From Neorhizobium galegae bv. orientalis str. HAMBI 540 (GTDB taxonomy: Bacteria > Pseudomonadota > Alphaproteobacteria > Rhizobiales > Rhizobiaceae): a stretch of 64,000 nucleotides of DNA. Below the pieces are notes generated by a model. That model was not told the DNA's origin and made no database searches. It saw nothing but the letters and a program-made list of their open reading frames with translations. The position numbers and the translations under genes are program-made. The stretch lies in the NCBI RefSeq assembly GCF_000731315.1, contig NZ_HG938353.1, forward strand, positions 2,294,001 through 2,358,000, read 5' to 3'. This document shows positions 17,224 through 25,400 of this stretch, one piece after another. Within the stretch, counting starts at the first letter, position 1. Every line of letters begins with the position of its first letter.

Positions 17224-18108
17224 ATGGAACCCTGGGAGTGGGACGAAGCCACCTGGCGCGGCAAGGTCAACAAGGTGCGAGCCGGCCGCTCGCTGAAGCC
17301 GAAAGCCTGGAAGGACGGCGCGCGTTGCGCAGTCGCTCTTTCGTTCGACAGCGACCATGAGACCAACGAGCTTCGCGACGGCGGTGAATCGATCGGTCGC
17401 ATGTCCCAGGGGCAATACGGCAACCGCATGGGCGTGCCGCGCATCCTCGAAACGCTGAAGAACGCGGACGTCCCGGCGACCTTCTTCGTGCCGGCCGTCG
17501 CGGCCCTCCTCTATCCGGACGAACAGCGGCGTGTCATCGCCGAAGGCCACGAGATCGGCCTGCACGGCTGGATTCACGAGGTGAACACCAAGGTTCCGGC
17601 CGACAAGGAACGCGAACTGCATTTCCGCGCCGCCGATACGCTCGAAAAGATCACCGGCATCCGCCCGGTCGGCATGCGCACGCCGTCCTGGGATTTTTCC
17701 TACGAGACGCTGAAGATCGAGCGCGAACTCGGGCTCATCTACGATTCCTCGCTGATGGCCGATGACGACCCTTATGAACTGGTCGAGGACGGCGAGCCGA
17801 CCGGCATGGTCGAACTGCCGGTCGAATGGATCCGCGACGACGCGGTCTATTTCAACATGAACCGGTTTACCGCGCTCCGCCCATATACGCCGCCGACCTC
17901 CGTGCTCGATATCTTCAAGCGGGAATTCGACCGCGCCTATATCGAAGGCGGGCTGTTCCTTCTGACCATGCACCCGCACGTGTCCGGTTACCGCTCGCGC
18001 ATCTTCGTGCTGGAAGAGCTGATCAGGCACATCCAGGGCCACGAGGGCGTCTGGTTCGCCACCCACGCGGATATCGCCCGTTTCGCCAGGGAGAATGGTG
18101 GTGCGTGA
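17224..18108 (+). CDS. Polysaccharide deacetylase-fold hydrolase
   Basis: NodB-homology hydrolase of 294 residues, without signal peptide, so acting in the cytoplasm. The metal site is visible: SFDSDHET (first Asp), EIGLHGWIHEV (H-x3-H) and RTPSWDFSY. Its N-terminal WDEATWRGKVNKVRAGR and overall layout resemble PuuE-like allantoinases and imidase-type members more than chitin deacetylases. It follows the ABC ATPase by 18 bases and overlaps the SDR by 14. With the creatininase gene at the operon start, a C-N bond hydrolysis on an imported nitrogen compound is a reasonable inference. Confidence 0.85.
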   Translation: MEPWEWDEATWRGKVNKVRAGRSLKPKAWKDGARCAVALSFDSDHETNELRDGGESIGRMSQGQYGNRMGVPRILETLKNADVPATFFVPAVAALLYPDEQRRVIAEGHEIGLHGWIHEVNTKVPADKERELHFRAADTLEKITGIRPVGMRTPSWDFSYETLKIERELGLIYDSSLMADDDPYELVEDGEPTGMVELPVEWIRDDAVYFNMNRFTALRPYTPPTSVLDIFKREFDRAYIEGGLFLLTMHPHVSGYRSRIFVLEELIRHIQGHEGVWFATHADIARFARENGGA

Positions 18109-18856
18109 TGTGTCCCGTAAGGTTGCGTTGATAACCGGCGGCGGACGCGGGATCGGACGGGGCTGCGCGCTCGATCTTGCCCGTCACGGCTTCGATATCG
18201 TCCTCGTCGACCTGATCGAAGACGATCTTGCCCGCACGGCGCAGGAAATCCGCGACCTGTCACGCGACGTACTGACCTTCATCGCCGATGTCCGTGACCA
18301 TAAGCGCGCGGCGGAAATCGTGCGCGAGGTGGATGAGAAATGGGGCCGGATCGACGTCCTGTTCAACAATGCCGGTCGGTCGATGGCGAAAGGCATCGAG
18401 GAGATTTCCGAGGAGGAATTCGACGCGACGATCGACATCAACCTCAAGGGGGCCTTCAACTATATCCAGCCGACGGTGCCCATCATGCGCCGCAGCGGCG
18501 GCGGGCGGATCGTCAACATGTCGTCGATGAACGCCCATACCGGCGGCGTCACCAGTGCGGTGAGCAAGTTTTCCTATACGGCAGCCAAGGCCGGCATTCT
18601 CGGCATGACAAAGGCGCTCGCCAAGGAGCTCGGACCGGAGATCGTCGTCAATGCGATCTGCCCCGGCGTCATCAAGACCGAGCGCTCGAACGCGATGATC
18701 GAAGCCCGGGAGGCGCAACTCGCGGCTGGCATCACGCTGAAGCGGGTCGGAACGCCGCAGGACGTCGCAAGCGTCGTCACCTTCCTCGCGACATCCGAGC
18801 CTAACTTCCTGACGGGTCAGGACATCCAGATCGACGGGTTCCAGTGGGTCCGCTGA
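18095..18856 (+). CDS. SDR-family oxidoreductase
   Basis: Classical short-chain dehydrogenase, 253 residues. The Rossmann motif LITGGGRGIGRGCA binds NAD(P), NNAGRS is present, and the active site is the serine region NMSSMNAHTGG with YTAAKAG (Tyr-x3-Lys). The C-terminal GQDIQIDGFQW matches FabG-like members. Asp at the end of strand 2 (VLVDLIEDD) suggests NAD(H) preference. It is the last gene of the creatininase-ABC operon and overlaps the deacetylase-fold gene by 14 bases. Substrate unknown. Confidence 0.88.
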   Translation: MVVRDVSRKVALITGGGRGIGRGCALDLARHGFDIVLVDLIEDDLARTAQEIRDLSRDVLTFIADVRDHKRAAEIVREVDEKWGRIDVLFNNAGRSMAKGIEEISEEEFDATIDINLKGAFNYIQPTVPIMRRSGGGRIVNMSSMNAHTGGVTSAVSKFSYTAAKAGILGMTKALAKELGPEIVVNAICPGVIKTERSNAMIEAREAQLAAGITLKRVGTPQDVASVVTFLATSEPNFLTGQDIQIDGFQWVR

Positions 18857-18860
18857 CCCC

Positions 18861-19178
18861 TTAGTTCCGATCGATGAGGATTTTCATGATCGCCACCCGC
18901 TCGGGCAGCTCGACGAGATAGTGCGGGTCGCGGTCGAGGTGATGCACCTTGTTCGGATCGCCGCCGGTGACCGTCGCCATGGATTGGAAGTCCGGCCAAT
19001 AGGACGTCGTCACGAATTCCGTTTCGTCGCCCAGTTCCTCGCGGAAAAGCTGGACCGCAAGCGCGGTCTTGAGGAGTGGCGGAATGCCCGTTTCGAGTAG
19101 ATAGGCCTCATATTCGTCGGCTATCGCGGCACGGGTACGCCCCCGCCAGATCCTCGCAATCGTCGCCTTTGTGCTCAT
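18861..19178 (-). CDS. Small antibiotic-monooxygenase-like dimeric alpha-beta barrel protein
   Basis: Protein of 105 residues. The composition and pattern (TIARIWRGRTRAAIADEYEAYLLETGIP at the start, EFVTTSYWPDFQSM in the middle, DPHYLVELPERV at the end) resemble the ABM/ferredoxin-like dimeric barrel proteins common beside catabolic genes. ATG 19178 was chosen because GAGGAG lies 6 bases upstream; a longer frame to 19235 has no family similarity. It converges on the SDR gene with 4 bases between stops. Function unknown. Confidence 0.7.
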   Translation of the reverse strand: MSTKATIARIWRGRTRAAIADEYEAYLLETGIPPLLKTALAVQLFREELGDETEFVTTSYWPDFQSMATVTGGDPNKVHHLDRDPHYLVELPERVAIMKILIDRN

Positions 19179-19243
19179 GGGATGCTCCTCATATCCAATT
19201 TTCGGAGCAAATAGAGCCGGAGCAGCATTTGCCAATGGAGCCG

Positions 19244-20179
19244 CTAACCCCTTCCCCGCCCAGGCGCGATGAAGGCAGTGATAGCCGTCTCGTCGAGTCC
19301 GGCCTCCAGCAGGAAGCGCTGGGAAAACTCGGAGGCGGACGCTTTCATCGCGTCGTTCGGACGGATCAGGTGGAAGGCGACGTGGTGATCGATGGCTCTC
19401 TCCGACACGACGACGACCCGGCCGGAGGCAAGTGCTGCGTCCGCAAGCGGCGGCCGGGCGAGCGCGATGCCGAGGCCATGCGCGCAGGCGTCGATCACCA
19501 GGTTATAATCCTCGAACCGCCGGTCCTGCCCGCGCGGCACGTAATCGAGATTCTCGACGGCCAGCCAGCGCCGCCAGGCCTCGACATTGGAATCGTGCAG
19601 GATCGGCAGCTCCAGCAGAGATTTTGCATCTGACCTTCCACCGAGACGTTCGGCGATGACCGGAGCGGCGATCGGCACCAGTTTCTCCTGCCAGAGCGGC
19701 AGGCTGCGCACGCCGGCCCATGGCCCCTTGCCGCAGCGGATCGCCAGGTCGATGCCCTCGCTGAAATCCGCCAGCCGATGCTCCAGGATCAATTCCAGAT
19801 GGATGTCGGCGGCCTCCAGCTTCGGCATCCGCGAAAACAGCCAGAGCGAGGCGACCGACGGCGTCACCGAAAGCCGCACGACCGCCTTATTGCGGCGGGG
19901 CAGCCACCGCTCGTCCGTATCCCCGAGCAGGGCCAACGCTTCCTCCGCGCGGGCGAAAAACCGTGTGCCTTCCGGTGTCAGCGTCACACCCCGAGCCTCG
20001 CGGGAGAAAAGCCGCACGCCCATCCAGCGCTCCAGGCGGGATATCTGCCGAGAGACGGCACCATGGGTGACCCCGCCCTCCTCCGCCGCCGCGGAAAACG
20101 ATCCGAGACGCGCGGCGCGGGCGAAGGTCTCAAGCGTATCAAGTGGTGGCAAAGTCTGCGAGCTGTGAACCATAGGCAC
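19244..20179 (-). CDS. LysR-family regulator, GcvA-like
   Basis: Regulator of 311 residues with N-terminal HTH LDTLETFARAARLGSFSAAAEEGGVTHGAVSRQISRLERWMG (about residues 14-56) followed by VRLFSREARGVTLTPEGT, typical of the GcvA/AmpR branch. The C-terminal periplasmic-binding-like domain senses a co-inducer. It is divergent from the EamA exporter with 81 bases between the starts, the usual LysR layout, so it probably activates the exporter. Ligand unknown. Confidence 0.9.
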   Translation of the reverse strand: MPMVHSSQTLPPLDTLETFARAARLGSFSAAAEEGGVTHGAVSRQISRLERWMGVRLFSREARGVTLTPEGTRFFARAEEALALLGDTDERWLPRRNKAVVRLSVTPSVASLWLFSRMPKLEAADIHLELILEHRLADFSEGIDLAIRCGKGPWAGVRSLPLWQEKLVPIAAPVIAERLGGRSDAKSLLELPILHDSNVEAWRRWLAVENLDYVPRGQDRRFEDYNLVIDACAHGLGIALARPPLADAALASGRVVVVSERAIDHHVAFHLIRPNDAMKASASEFSQRFLLEAGLDETAITAFIAPGRGRG

Positions 20180-20260
20180 ATATGATCATCGATTGCGGTG
20201 CTTTTCAAGCACGGATGAGAAGGGCTAAATCCCAACTGGCAAGCTTCCAGGGAGAAAGAG

Positions 20261-21166
20261 ATGAGCACCGTCGCCATGAATACGGGAACGGACGAGAGAC
20301 ACGGGTTTGATGTGATCGCCTTCCTGGCGATCCTGGTGACCATCGTCTTCTGGGCTTCGTCCTTCGCCGTCATCCGCATCGCGCTCGGGCCGCTGACGCC
20401 GATCGAGCTTGCGACGGCACGTTATGTCCCGGCCGCCTTGATCGCCGTAGTCTATCTTGTCGCTGCCCGACCAGCCCTTCCGGCCAGAAGCGATCTGCTT
20501 CGCCTCGGCGTCGCGGCCGTGCTCTTCATCGCGGCCTATGCCGTTCTCCTCAACATGGGTGAGCGAACCGTGGCGGCTGGCCCCGCAAGCTTCATCATCA
20601 ACACCATGCCGGTCTTCACCGCCCTTATCGCCATCTTCGCGCTTGGCGAGCGGTTTGGCCGCTGGGGCTGGGTCGGAACGGCAATCTCCTTTGCCGGCGT
20701 GGCACTGATCGCTGCTTCCGGTGAAGACGGGTTCGATCTCGATCCGAATGCGATCCTCATTCTCGGCGCCGCCCTCTGTTCGGCGATTGCAAGCGTGCTG
20801 CAGAAGCCAATCCTCGGCCGCATGCCCGCTTTGGCCGTCACCGCCTGGCTGATGCTGATCGGTTCCATTCCGCTGCTGCCGGCGGTACCGTCCACCTTGC
20901 AGGCGCTTGCCGCCGCCCCGGCAGAGGTGAATTGGGGCATCGTCTATCTGGTGCTCTTCCCGACTGCGATCGGTTATGTCACCTGGGCGATCGCCTTGAA
21001 GCGACTGTCCGCCGCCCGGGCCTCCAATTTCCTTTACGGCGTTCCTCCGACCGCAACCCTGATCGGTTTCCTCTGGCTCGGCGAGGTGCCGACCCTGATC
21101 GGCGCGATCGGCGGCGTCATGGCGATCTTTGGCGTGCTCGTCGTCAATGTCATGCGCAAGAGATAG
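20261..21166 (+). CDS. EamA/DMT-family transporter
   Basis: Inner-membrane protein of 301 residues with about ten hydrophobic segments in two EamA repeats (roughly 15-145 and 155-295). Landmarks are VFWASSFAVIRIALGPLTP near the start, FIINTMPVFTALIAIFALGER, and PTATLIGFLWLGEVPT in the second half. Members export metabolites and amino acids. GGGAGAAAGAG precedes the ATG. The divergent LysR gene is its likely regulator. Confidence 0.9.
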   Translation: MSTVAMNTGTDERHGFDVIAFLAILVTIVFWASSFAVIRIALGPLTPIELATARYVPAALIAVVYLVAARPALPARSDLLRLGVAAVLFIAAYAVLLNMGERTVAAGPASFIINTMPVFTALIAIFALGERFGRWGWVGTAISFAGVALIAASGEDGFDLDPNAILILGAALCSAIASVLQKPILGRMPALAVTAWLMLIGSIPLLPAVPSTLQALAAAPAEVNWGIVYLVLFPTAIGYVTWAIALKRLSAARASNFLYGVPPTATLIGFLWLGEVPTLIGAIGGVMAIFGVLVVNVMRKR

Positions 21167-21230
21167 CTTCCGCAGAATTCATCGGAAAAACAGCGCCTTC
21201 CGGCCAATTTCTGAATCAATCTGCAGCAGA

Positions 21231-21842
21231 CTATTTGCCGGTGCCGTTCACCAGTTGCAGGATGAGCTGGTGGACGTTGCCGCCCTCGCTCATCTCCATC
21301 CGATCGTAATCATTGCTGCGCTTCTGCTGCGCCTTCGAAATCTCGCCGAGCTTGGCCGTCAGTTCTGCCCTGATTTTCGTGCATTGCGGATCGTTGGCGA
21401 CACTGAGACCCACGCTCATCCGCTCGATCTCCTTCACCATGTCGGTGATGATCACACCGTGAACCAGTTCGTGCTTGTAGACGCCGGCGATAAAGACATC
21501 CCATTTCTTCTTCAGATCGGGAGCAAGCGCCGATGCGGGCTTCGGCAGCGTATAGGTGATGACCAGCTTCGGCCGCGCCGAAACCAGCGTGCAGGCACCG
21601 TCAGGCTGCGGTTGGTAATCGCGGGTCCAGGTGAGCTTGAAATTGGTGTGCGCGATGGCGCGAACCTCCTTGCCGATCTTGGGACCAAGCTGTCCGATGG
21701 AAGCGTATAGATCAACGCCGGAATCTCCGGTGATGGGATAGGCCTGGACCTGCTCGACCGGCTGCCATTGGCTCTGCGCCGACGCCTCCATGGGCACCAT
21801 CCCAAGGCAGAGGGCCGCGAGAATTCCTGCACCTATCTTCAC
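21231..21842 (-). CDS. DUF922-family secreted Zn-protease-like protein
   Basis: Exported protein of 203 residues with signal peptide (GAGILAALCLGMVPMEASA). The middle contains YKHELVHGV, a HExxH zinc-protease-type motif (His124, Glu125, His128) that is the hallmark of the DUF922 family. The region FKLTWTRDYQP and a single Cys pair (Cys84, and Cys in NDPQCTKI) could form a disulfide. No operon partner is evident. Proteolytic activity has not been assumed; only the motif is seen. Confidence 0.8.
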   Translation of the reverse strand: MKIGAGILAALCLGMVPMEASAQSQWQPVEQVQAYPITGDSGVDLYASIGQLGPKIGKEVRAIAHTNFKLTWTRDYQPQPDGACTLVSARPKLVITYTLPKPASALAPDLKKKWDVFIAGVYKHELVHGVIITDMVKEIERMSVGLSVANDPQCTKIRAELTAKLGEISKAQQKRSNDYDRMEMSEGGNVHQLILQLVNGTGK

Positions 21843-22029
21843 TCTTTTCCTCCCAATCGCGTTGCTGCGGTGAACCTAGAGATGCCACAGCGCCGTTTCA
21901 ATTCGTCAAACATGTTTTCCGTGAACGCTGTCCATCGCGACTTTTGTTCCAGGCCCTTGCCATATTTCCTTCAAAATGGATGATGACAGTTATGTGACTA
22001 AGTGTTTTGACTTGGCATGGGGGAGTTGA

Positions 22030-22359
22030 ATGGGAGAAAAGCGAAAGGTCTACGAGGCCTTGGTCGATGGTGCGATGGATGGCCTCACCGACGACGCCTT
22101 GTTCAAATTCGTCACCAAACGCTGCCCGAAGACATCGAGCAAGAAGATCGTCCGGGCAGCGCTGCTGGGACTGACCGACCCGCACCTCCGCGACAAGAAC
22201 ATCCTCGATACGATCTACGCCCTTGCCATCAAACACCGCATGGATGAGTTTCGGGATGGCGAGGATGCGGATGACGAAAGAGACAGCTGGCCCGCGCCCT
22301 TCGCCCGCGAGCCCGACAAAAAGACGATCCGTCCCGACTTAGGCCCCGACTTGTCCTAG
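22030..22359 (+). CDS. Conserved small hypothetical protein
   Basis: Protein of 109 residues I can recognise only as the kind of short conserved protein found in rhizobia. It is helical and charged, with KVYEALVDGAMDGLTDDALFKFVTKRCPKTSSKKIVRAALLGLTD read in pieces as two likely helices, and an acidic then proline-rich tail (EDADDERDSWPAPF). A good ribosome-binding site GGGGAG lies 6 bases before the ATG. It stands alone between DUF922 and TetR genes. No function proposed. Confidence 0.7.
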   Translation: MGEKRKVYEALVDGAMDGLTDDALFKFVTKRCPKTSSKKIVRAALLGLTDPHLRDKNILDTIYALAIKHRMDEFRDGEDADDERDSWPAPFAREPDKKTIRPDLGPDLS

Positions 22360-22427
22360 GCGTTCTTCCGCGCTGTCATCCACCATACACAAACGCGCCC
22401 TAGACTGGAGTTGTCGAGGGTGAGAAC

Positions 22428-23063
22428 ATGCACGGCCGCGCCAATCTCACAGCCATGAGGCTCATGGATGCCTGCGAGCATCTGCTTTGCGAAGCCGAGG
22501 CTCTGGAGGATCTGACCGCGCGGCGGATTGCCATCGAAGCGCATGCGACGCCTTCCGCCATCAGCTACCATTTCGGCTCGCAGGAAGAGCTTGTCGCAGC
22601 GGTCGCAGAGCGCGTCTACCGGCGGCTCAATGCCGAGAGGCTGAGCCTGCTTCGCAAAGCCGTCGACCGGCGGGCGCCCGATCCGCCCGATCTCGATGAA
22701 GTCATCGCAGCTTTGGTTGGCCCGTCGATCCGCTGGAGCCTCGACCCGACCTCCAGCTATCCCGTCCTGTCGCATTTCACCTCGATGGCGAAGACCCACC
22801 GGGAACGCGCGCCGCACTACCGCCGCATCATCGATAACGTCGAACATCACCGGGCCTTCGTCCCGCACCTGAAGCGGATCGCGCCCTGGCTGGACGACGT
22901 CGACATCGGCTGGCGGCTCAATTGCGCGCTCGGCATCCGCTCCCAAGTCACCCGCTCGCGGTCGCGCACCGAAGTGCTGACCAATTATGGCATCGACCTC
23001 GACGATCCGGACATCGTCATCGCCCGTATGGTCGAGGTGATCGCACCGATGTTCCGCCGCTGA
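22428..23063 (+). CDS. TetR-family transcriptional regulator
   Basis: Regulator of 211 residues. The N-terminal HTH covers roughly residues 8-55 and contains TARRIAIEAHATPSAISYHFGSQEELVAAVAERVY, with the TetR recognition helix ending in YHFGS. The C-terminal domain is helical. It is followed, in the same direction, by the phosphodiesterase-ABC operon. A 19-base inverted repeat just after its stop is a likely site for it or another regulator. Confidence 0.86.
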   Translation: MHGRANLTAMRLMDACEHLLCEAEALEDLTARRIAIEAHATPSAISYHFGSQEELVAAVAERVYRRLNAERLSLLRKAVDRRAPDPPDLDEVIAALVGPSIRWSLDPTSSYPVLSHFTSMAKTHRERAPHYRRIIDNVEHHRAFVPHLKRIAPWLDDVDIGWRLNCALGIRSQVTRSRSRTEVLTNYGIDLDDPDIVIARMVEVIAPMFRR

Positions 23064-23068
23064 ACCGG

Positions 23069-23087
23069 TTTCGAACGGCATTCGAAA
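23069..23087. promoter_or_regulatory. Inverted repeat upstream of phosphodiesterase operon
   Basis: TTTCGAA-5 bases-TTCGAAA is a perfect dyad with seven-base arms. It starts 6 bases after the TetR stop and lies 72 bases before the start of the phosphodiesterase gene. A repressor site controlling that operon is the simplest reading. Confidence 0.6.
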
Positions 23088-23158
23088 TCCGTCACGCGCA
23101 GGAAACAAACCCCTTCTAACGGTCCTCCTGACGAAACCGTCATCCATGGAGGCATCCG

Positions 23159-24001
23159 GTGCGACGCGAAACGACATTCATCCATCTGACCGACCTGCAT
23201 ATCGGCACCGCCGACGACAGCCACCTCCACAGCGACACGACCGAGACGCTGCGTCAGGTGCTCGATCTGGTCGCGACCGTAACGCCGAAGCCGCAATTCG
23301 TGATCGCCAGCGGCGACCTTACCAACCGTGGCGATGCGGAAAGTTTTCGCCGGCTGAAGGAGATCATCGACGCCAGGATCGATGTGCCGGTCATCTATGC
23401 GCTCGGCAATCACGACACCCGCCCCGGCTTCTACGAGGGCATGGGCATCGAGACCGACGATCCGGATGCGCCCTACGACCACGACACGATCATCGACGGC
23501 ATCCACATCATCACCATCGACTCGACGACGCCCGGCCTGATCGGCGGCACGATCGATCCGGAACAGTTCGACTGGCTCGCCTCGACCCTCGACAGCCACC
23601 CCGACCTGCCGAAGTTGATCGTCGTCCACCACCCGCCGGCGCTCGGCGAGGAAGCCGATGCCGCCCATTGGCGGACGATCCACTTTCCGCAGTCGGAACG
23701 TTTCCGCGAACTGCTGAAGGGCCGCAACATCATCGGCATCCTCAGCGGCCATATCCATCACGACCGCGTCTCGGTCTGGCATGGTATCCCGGTGGTGGTC
23801 GGCACCGGCCAGCATGCCGCCACCGACATCCTGCGCACGGACATCCTGCGCATGGTGCGCGGCGCCTCCTTCGGGATCGGCACCATCCGCCCGTCCGGCC
23901 TCACCATGGCCTTCGTGCCGCTGCCGTCCGACCGCGCCGAGCTCAATACCTATCCGCTGGAACTTCTGATGGCCCGGGCAATGCCCGTCGCCGCTGAATA
24001 A
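23159..24001 (+). CDS. Calcineurin-like metallophosphodiesterase (GpdQ/CpdA type)
   Basis: Cytoplasmic two-metal phosphodiesterase of 280 residues. All five metallophosphoesterase blocks are seen: HLTDLHIG (Asp12, His14), ASGDLTNRGD, YALGNHDTRP, VVHHPPALGE and LSGHIHHDR. This pattern fits GpdQ/CpdA/Icc enzymes that hydrolyse glycerophosphodiesters or cyclic nucleotides. The start is GTG with GGAGG 6 bases upstream. It leads an operon with a sugar-type ABC binding protein, two permeases and a phosphatase, which suggests hydrolysis of an imported phosphodiester. Confidence 0.88.
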   Translation: MRRETTFIHLTDLHIGTADDSHLHSDTTETLRQVLDLVATVTPKPQFVIASGDLTNRGDAESFRRLKEIIDARIDVPVIYALGNHDTRPGFYEGMGIETDDPDAPYDHDTIIDGIHIITIDSTTPGLIGGTIDPEQFDWLASTLDSHPDLPKLIVVHHPPALGEEADAAHWRTIHFPQSERFRELLKGRNIIGILSGHIHHDRVSVWHGIPVVVGTGQHAATDILRTDILRMVRGASFGIGTIRPSGLTMAFVPLPSDRAELNTYPLELLMARAMPVAAE

Positions 24002-24023
24002 CCCTCACCCGGAGACACGCAAA

Positions 24024-25319
24024 ATGCTGCGCAGAACCACGCTCAAGCTGATGGCGACGCTTTCCGCCGCCTCCATTCTGCCGGTCGGTGCGTTTGCCGA
24101 AATGCCGGCAAACGTCGACAAGCCGGTCACGATCAGCTTCTACAACTACAACCTCGCGTCCGCCGGAATCGGCTCCGAGGCCACCAAGGAACTGATCGCC
24201 GGCTTCGAGAAGAAGTTCCCGAACGTGAAGGTCGAGACGGTGGCCGTTCCGTCGAACGAGATCATCAACCGCGTCCAGGCCGATATCGTCGCCGGCAAGC
24301 AGCCGGACGTCGCCCAGCTCACCTTCCGCGACCTGATCTTTATCGCCAGCGACCTCGGCGGCAATGCGCTCGAAGACATGGTGAGCCCGGCGGAACTGAA
24401 AGAACACCTTTCTGGCATGATCCCGAAGGGCCTCGAACTCGGCAAGGTCGACGGCAAGACCTATGGCCTCGCCTACACTTTCTCGACGCCCGTCCTCTAT
24501 TACAACGGCGACCTCTTCAAGCAGGCCGGCCTCGACCCGAACAACCCGCCGAAGACCTGGGCCGACGTCAACATCGCGGGCAAGGCGATCAAGGAAAAGA
24601 CCGGCAAGAACGGCTTCTTCCCCGGCGCCTACGGCCCGAGCGACGGCACCTTCGTCTACCAGGCAATCGTCATGTCGAACGGCGGCAAGGTACGCGACGG
24701 CAACAAGCTGACATTCGCGGACAGGAATGCCGCCGAAGCAGTCAAGATGTTGCGCGACATGGTCGATAGCGGCGCCCATGCCAAGATCGACCCGGCCAGC
24801 GGCTCGGATACGTTTGCGGCCGGTAATCTCGGCATGTTCGTCTATACCACCGCGACGCTCGGCGCCTACAAGAAGGCCGCCCAGGGCAAGTTCGACCTAC
24901 GCATCGCCCCGATGCCTTCGTTCGACGAAAAGCCGACCGCTCCGACCAATTCCGGCAGCGCCCTGTTCGTCTTCAGCAAGGATCCGGCCAAGCAGCGTGC
25001 GGCCTATGAACTCCTGAAATACCTGACGAGCAAGGAAGCCTACACGATCATCACCAGCAAGATCGGCTACCTGCCGCTGCGCCTCGATATCGTTGATGAT
25101 CCGAACTACCTCGGCCCGTGGGTCAAGGAGAACCCGATGTTCCGCGCCAACCTGGAACAGCTGAACCGCCTCACCGCCAACGTCGCCTTCCCCGGCCCGA
25201 ACTACCGCCAGGTCGAGAAAATGATGATGGACTCGGTGCGCGAAGCCGTCTTCGGCAAGGGCGATCCGATCGCCACGCTGAAAGCCGCCCAGGACCAGGG
25301 CCAGGACCTGATGCCGTAA
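24024..25319 (+). CDS. ABC substrate-binding protein, family 1
   Basis: Periplasmic binding protein of 431 residues with a signal peptide (LKLMATLSAASILPVGAFA). The mature part starts KPVTISFYNYNLASAG and shows family-1 landmarks: GKQPDVAQLTFRDL, KVDGKTYGLAYTFSTPVLYYN and NLGMFVYTTATLGAY. It resembles the glycerol-3-phosphate/sugar binding-protein group. Together with the flanking phosphodiesterase it may bind a glycerophosphodiester or sugar phosphate; this is inference. A hairpin after its stop separates it from the permeases. Confidence 0.9.
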   Translation: MLRRTTLKLMATLSAASILPVGAFAEMPANVDKPVTISFYNYNLASAGIGSEATKELIAGFEKKFPNVKVETVAVPSNEIINRVQADIVAGKQPDVAQLTFRDLIFIASDLGGNALEDMVSPAELKEHLSGMIPKGLELGKVDGKTYGLAYTFSTPVLYYNGDLFKQAGLDPNNPPKTWADVNIAGKAIKEKTGKNGFFPGAYGPSDGTFVYQAIVMSNGGKVRDGNKLTFADRNAAEAVKMLRDMVDSGAHAKIDPASGSDTFAAGNLGMFVYTTATLGAYKKAAQGKFDLRIAPMPSFDEKPTAPTNSGSALFVFSKDPAKQRAAYELLKYLTSKEAYTIITSKIGYLPLRLDIVDDPNYLGPWVKENPMFRANLEQLNRLTANVAFPGPNYRQVEKMMMDSVREAVFGKGDPIATLKAAQDQGQDLMP

Positions 25320-25331
25320 CTGTTACGAGGA

Positions 25332-25366
25332 GATGCCGGGCGGGTCTCGCTTTCCTGTCCGGCATC
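25332..25366 (+). other. Intercistronic stem-loop after binding-protein gene
   Basis: GATGCCGG pairs with CCGGCATC across a 19-base loop between the binding-protein and permease genes. No T-run follows. Such hairpins commonly protect the upstream message, giving more binding protein than permease. This role is inferred. Confidence 0.5.
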
Positions 25367-25400
25367 CTTGTCCCCTCGGGATCCTTTCGGGGAAAATTCC

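Noticed and set aside
16282..18066. 594-codon minus-strand frame opposite the ABC ATPase and deacetylase genes
   Set aside because: Both plus-strand genes have complete catalytic motifs; the antisense product is Arg/Asp/His-rich without recognisable folds.
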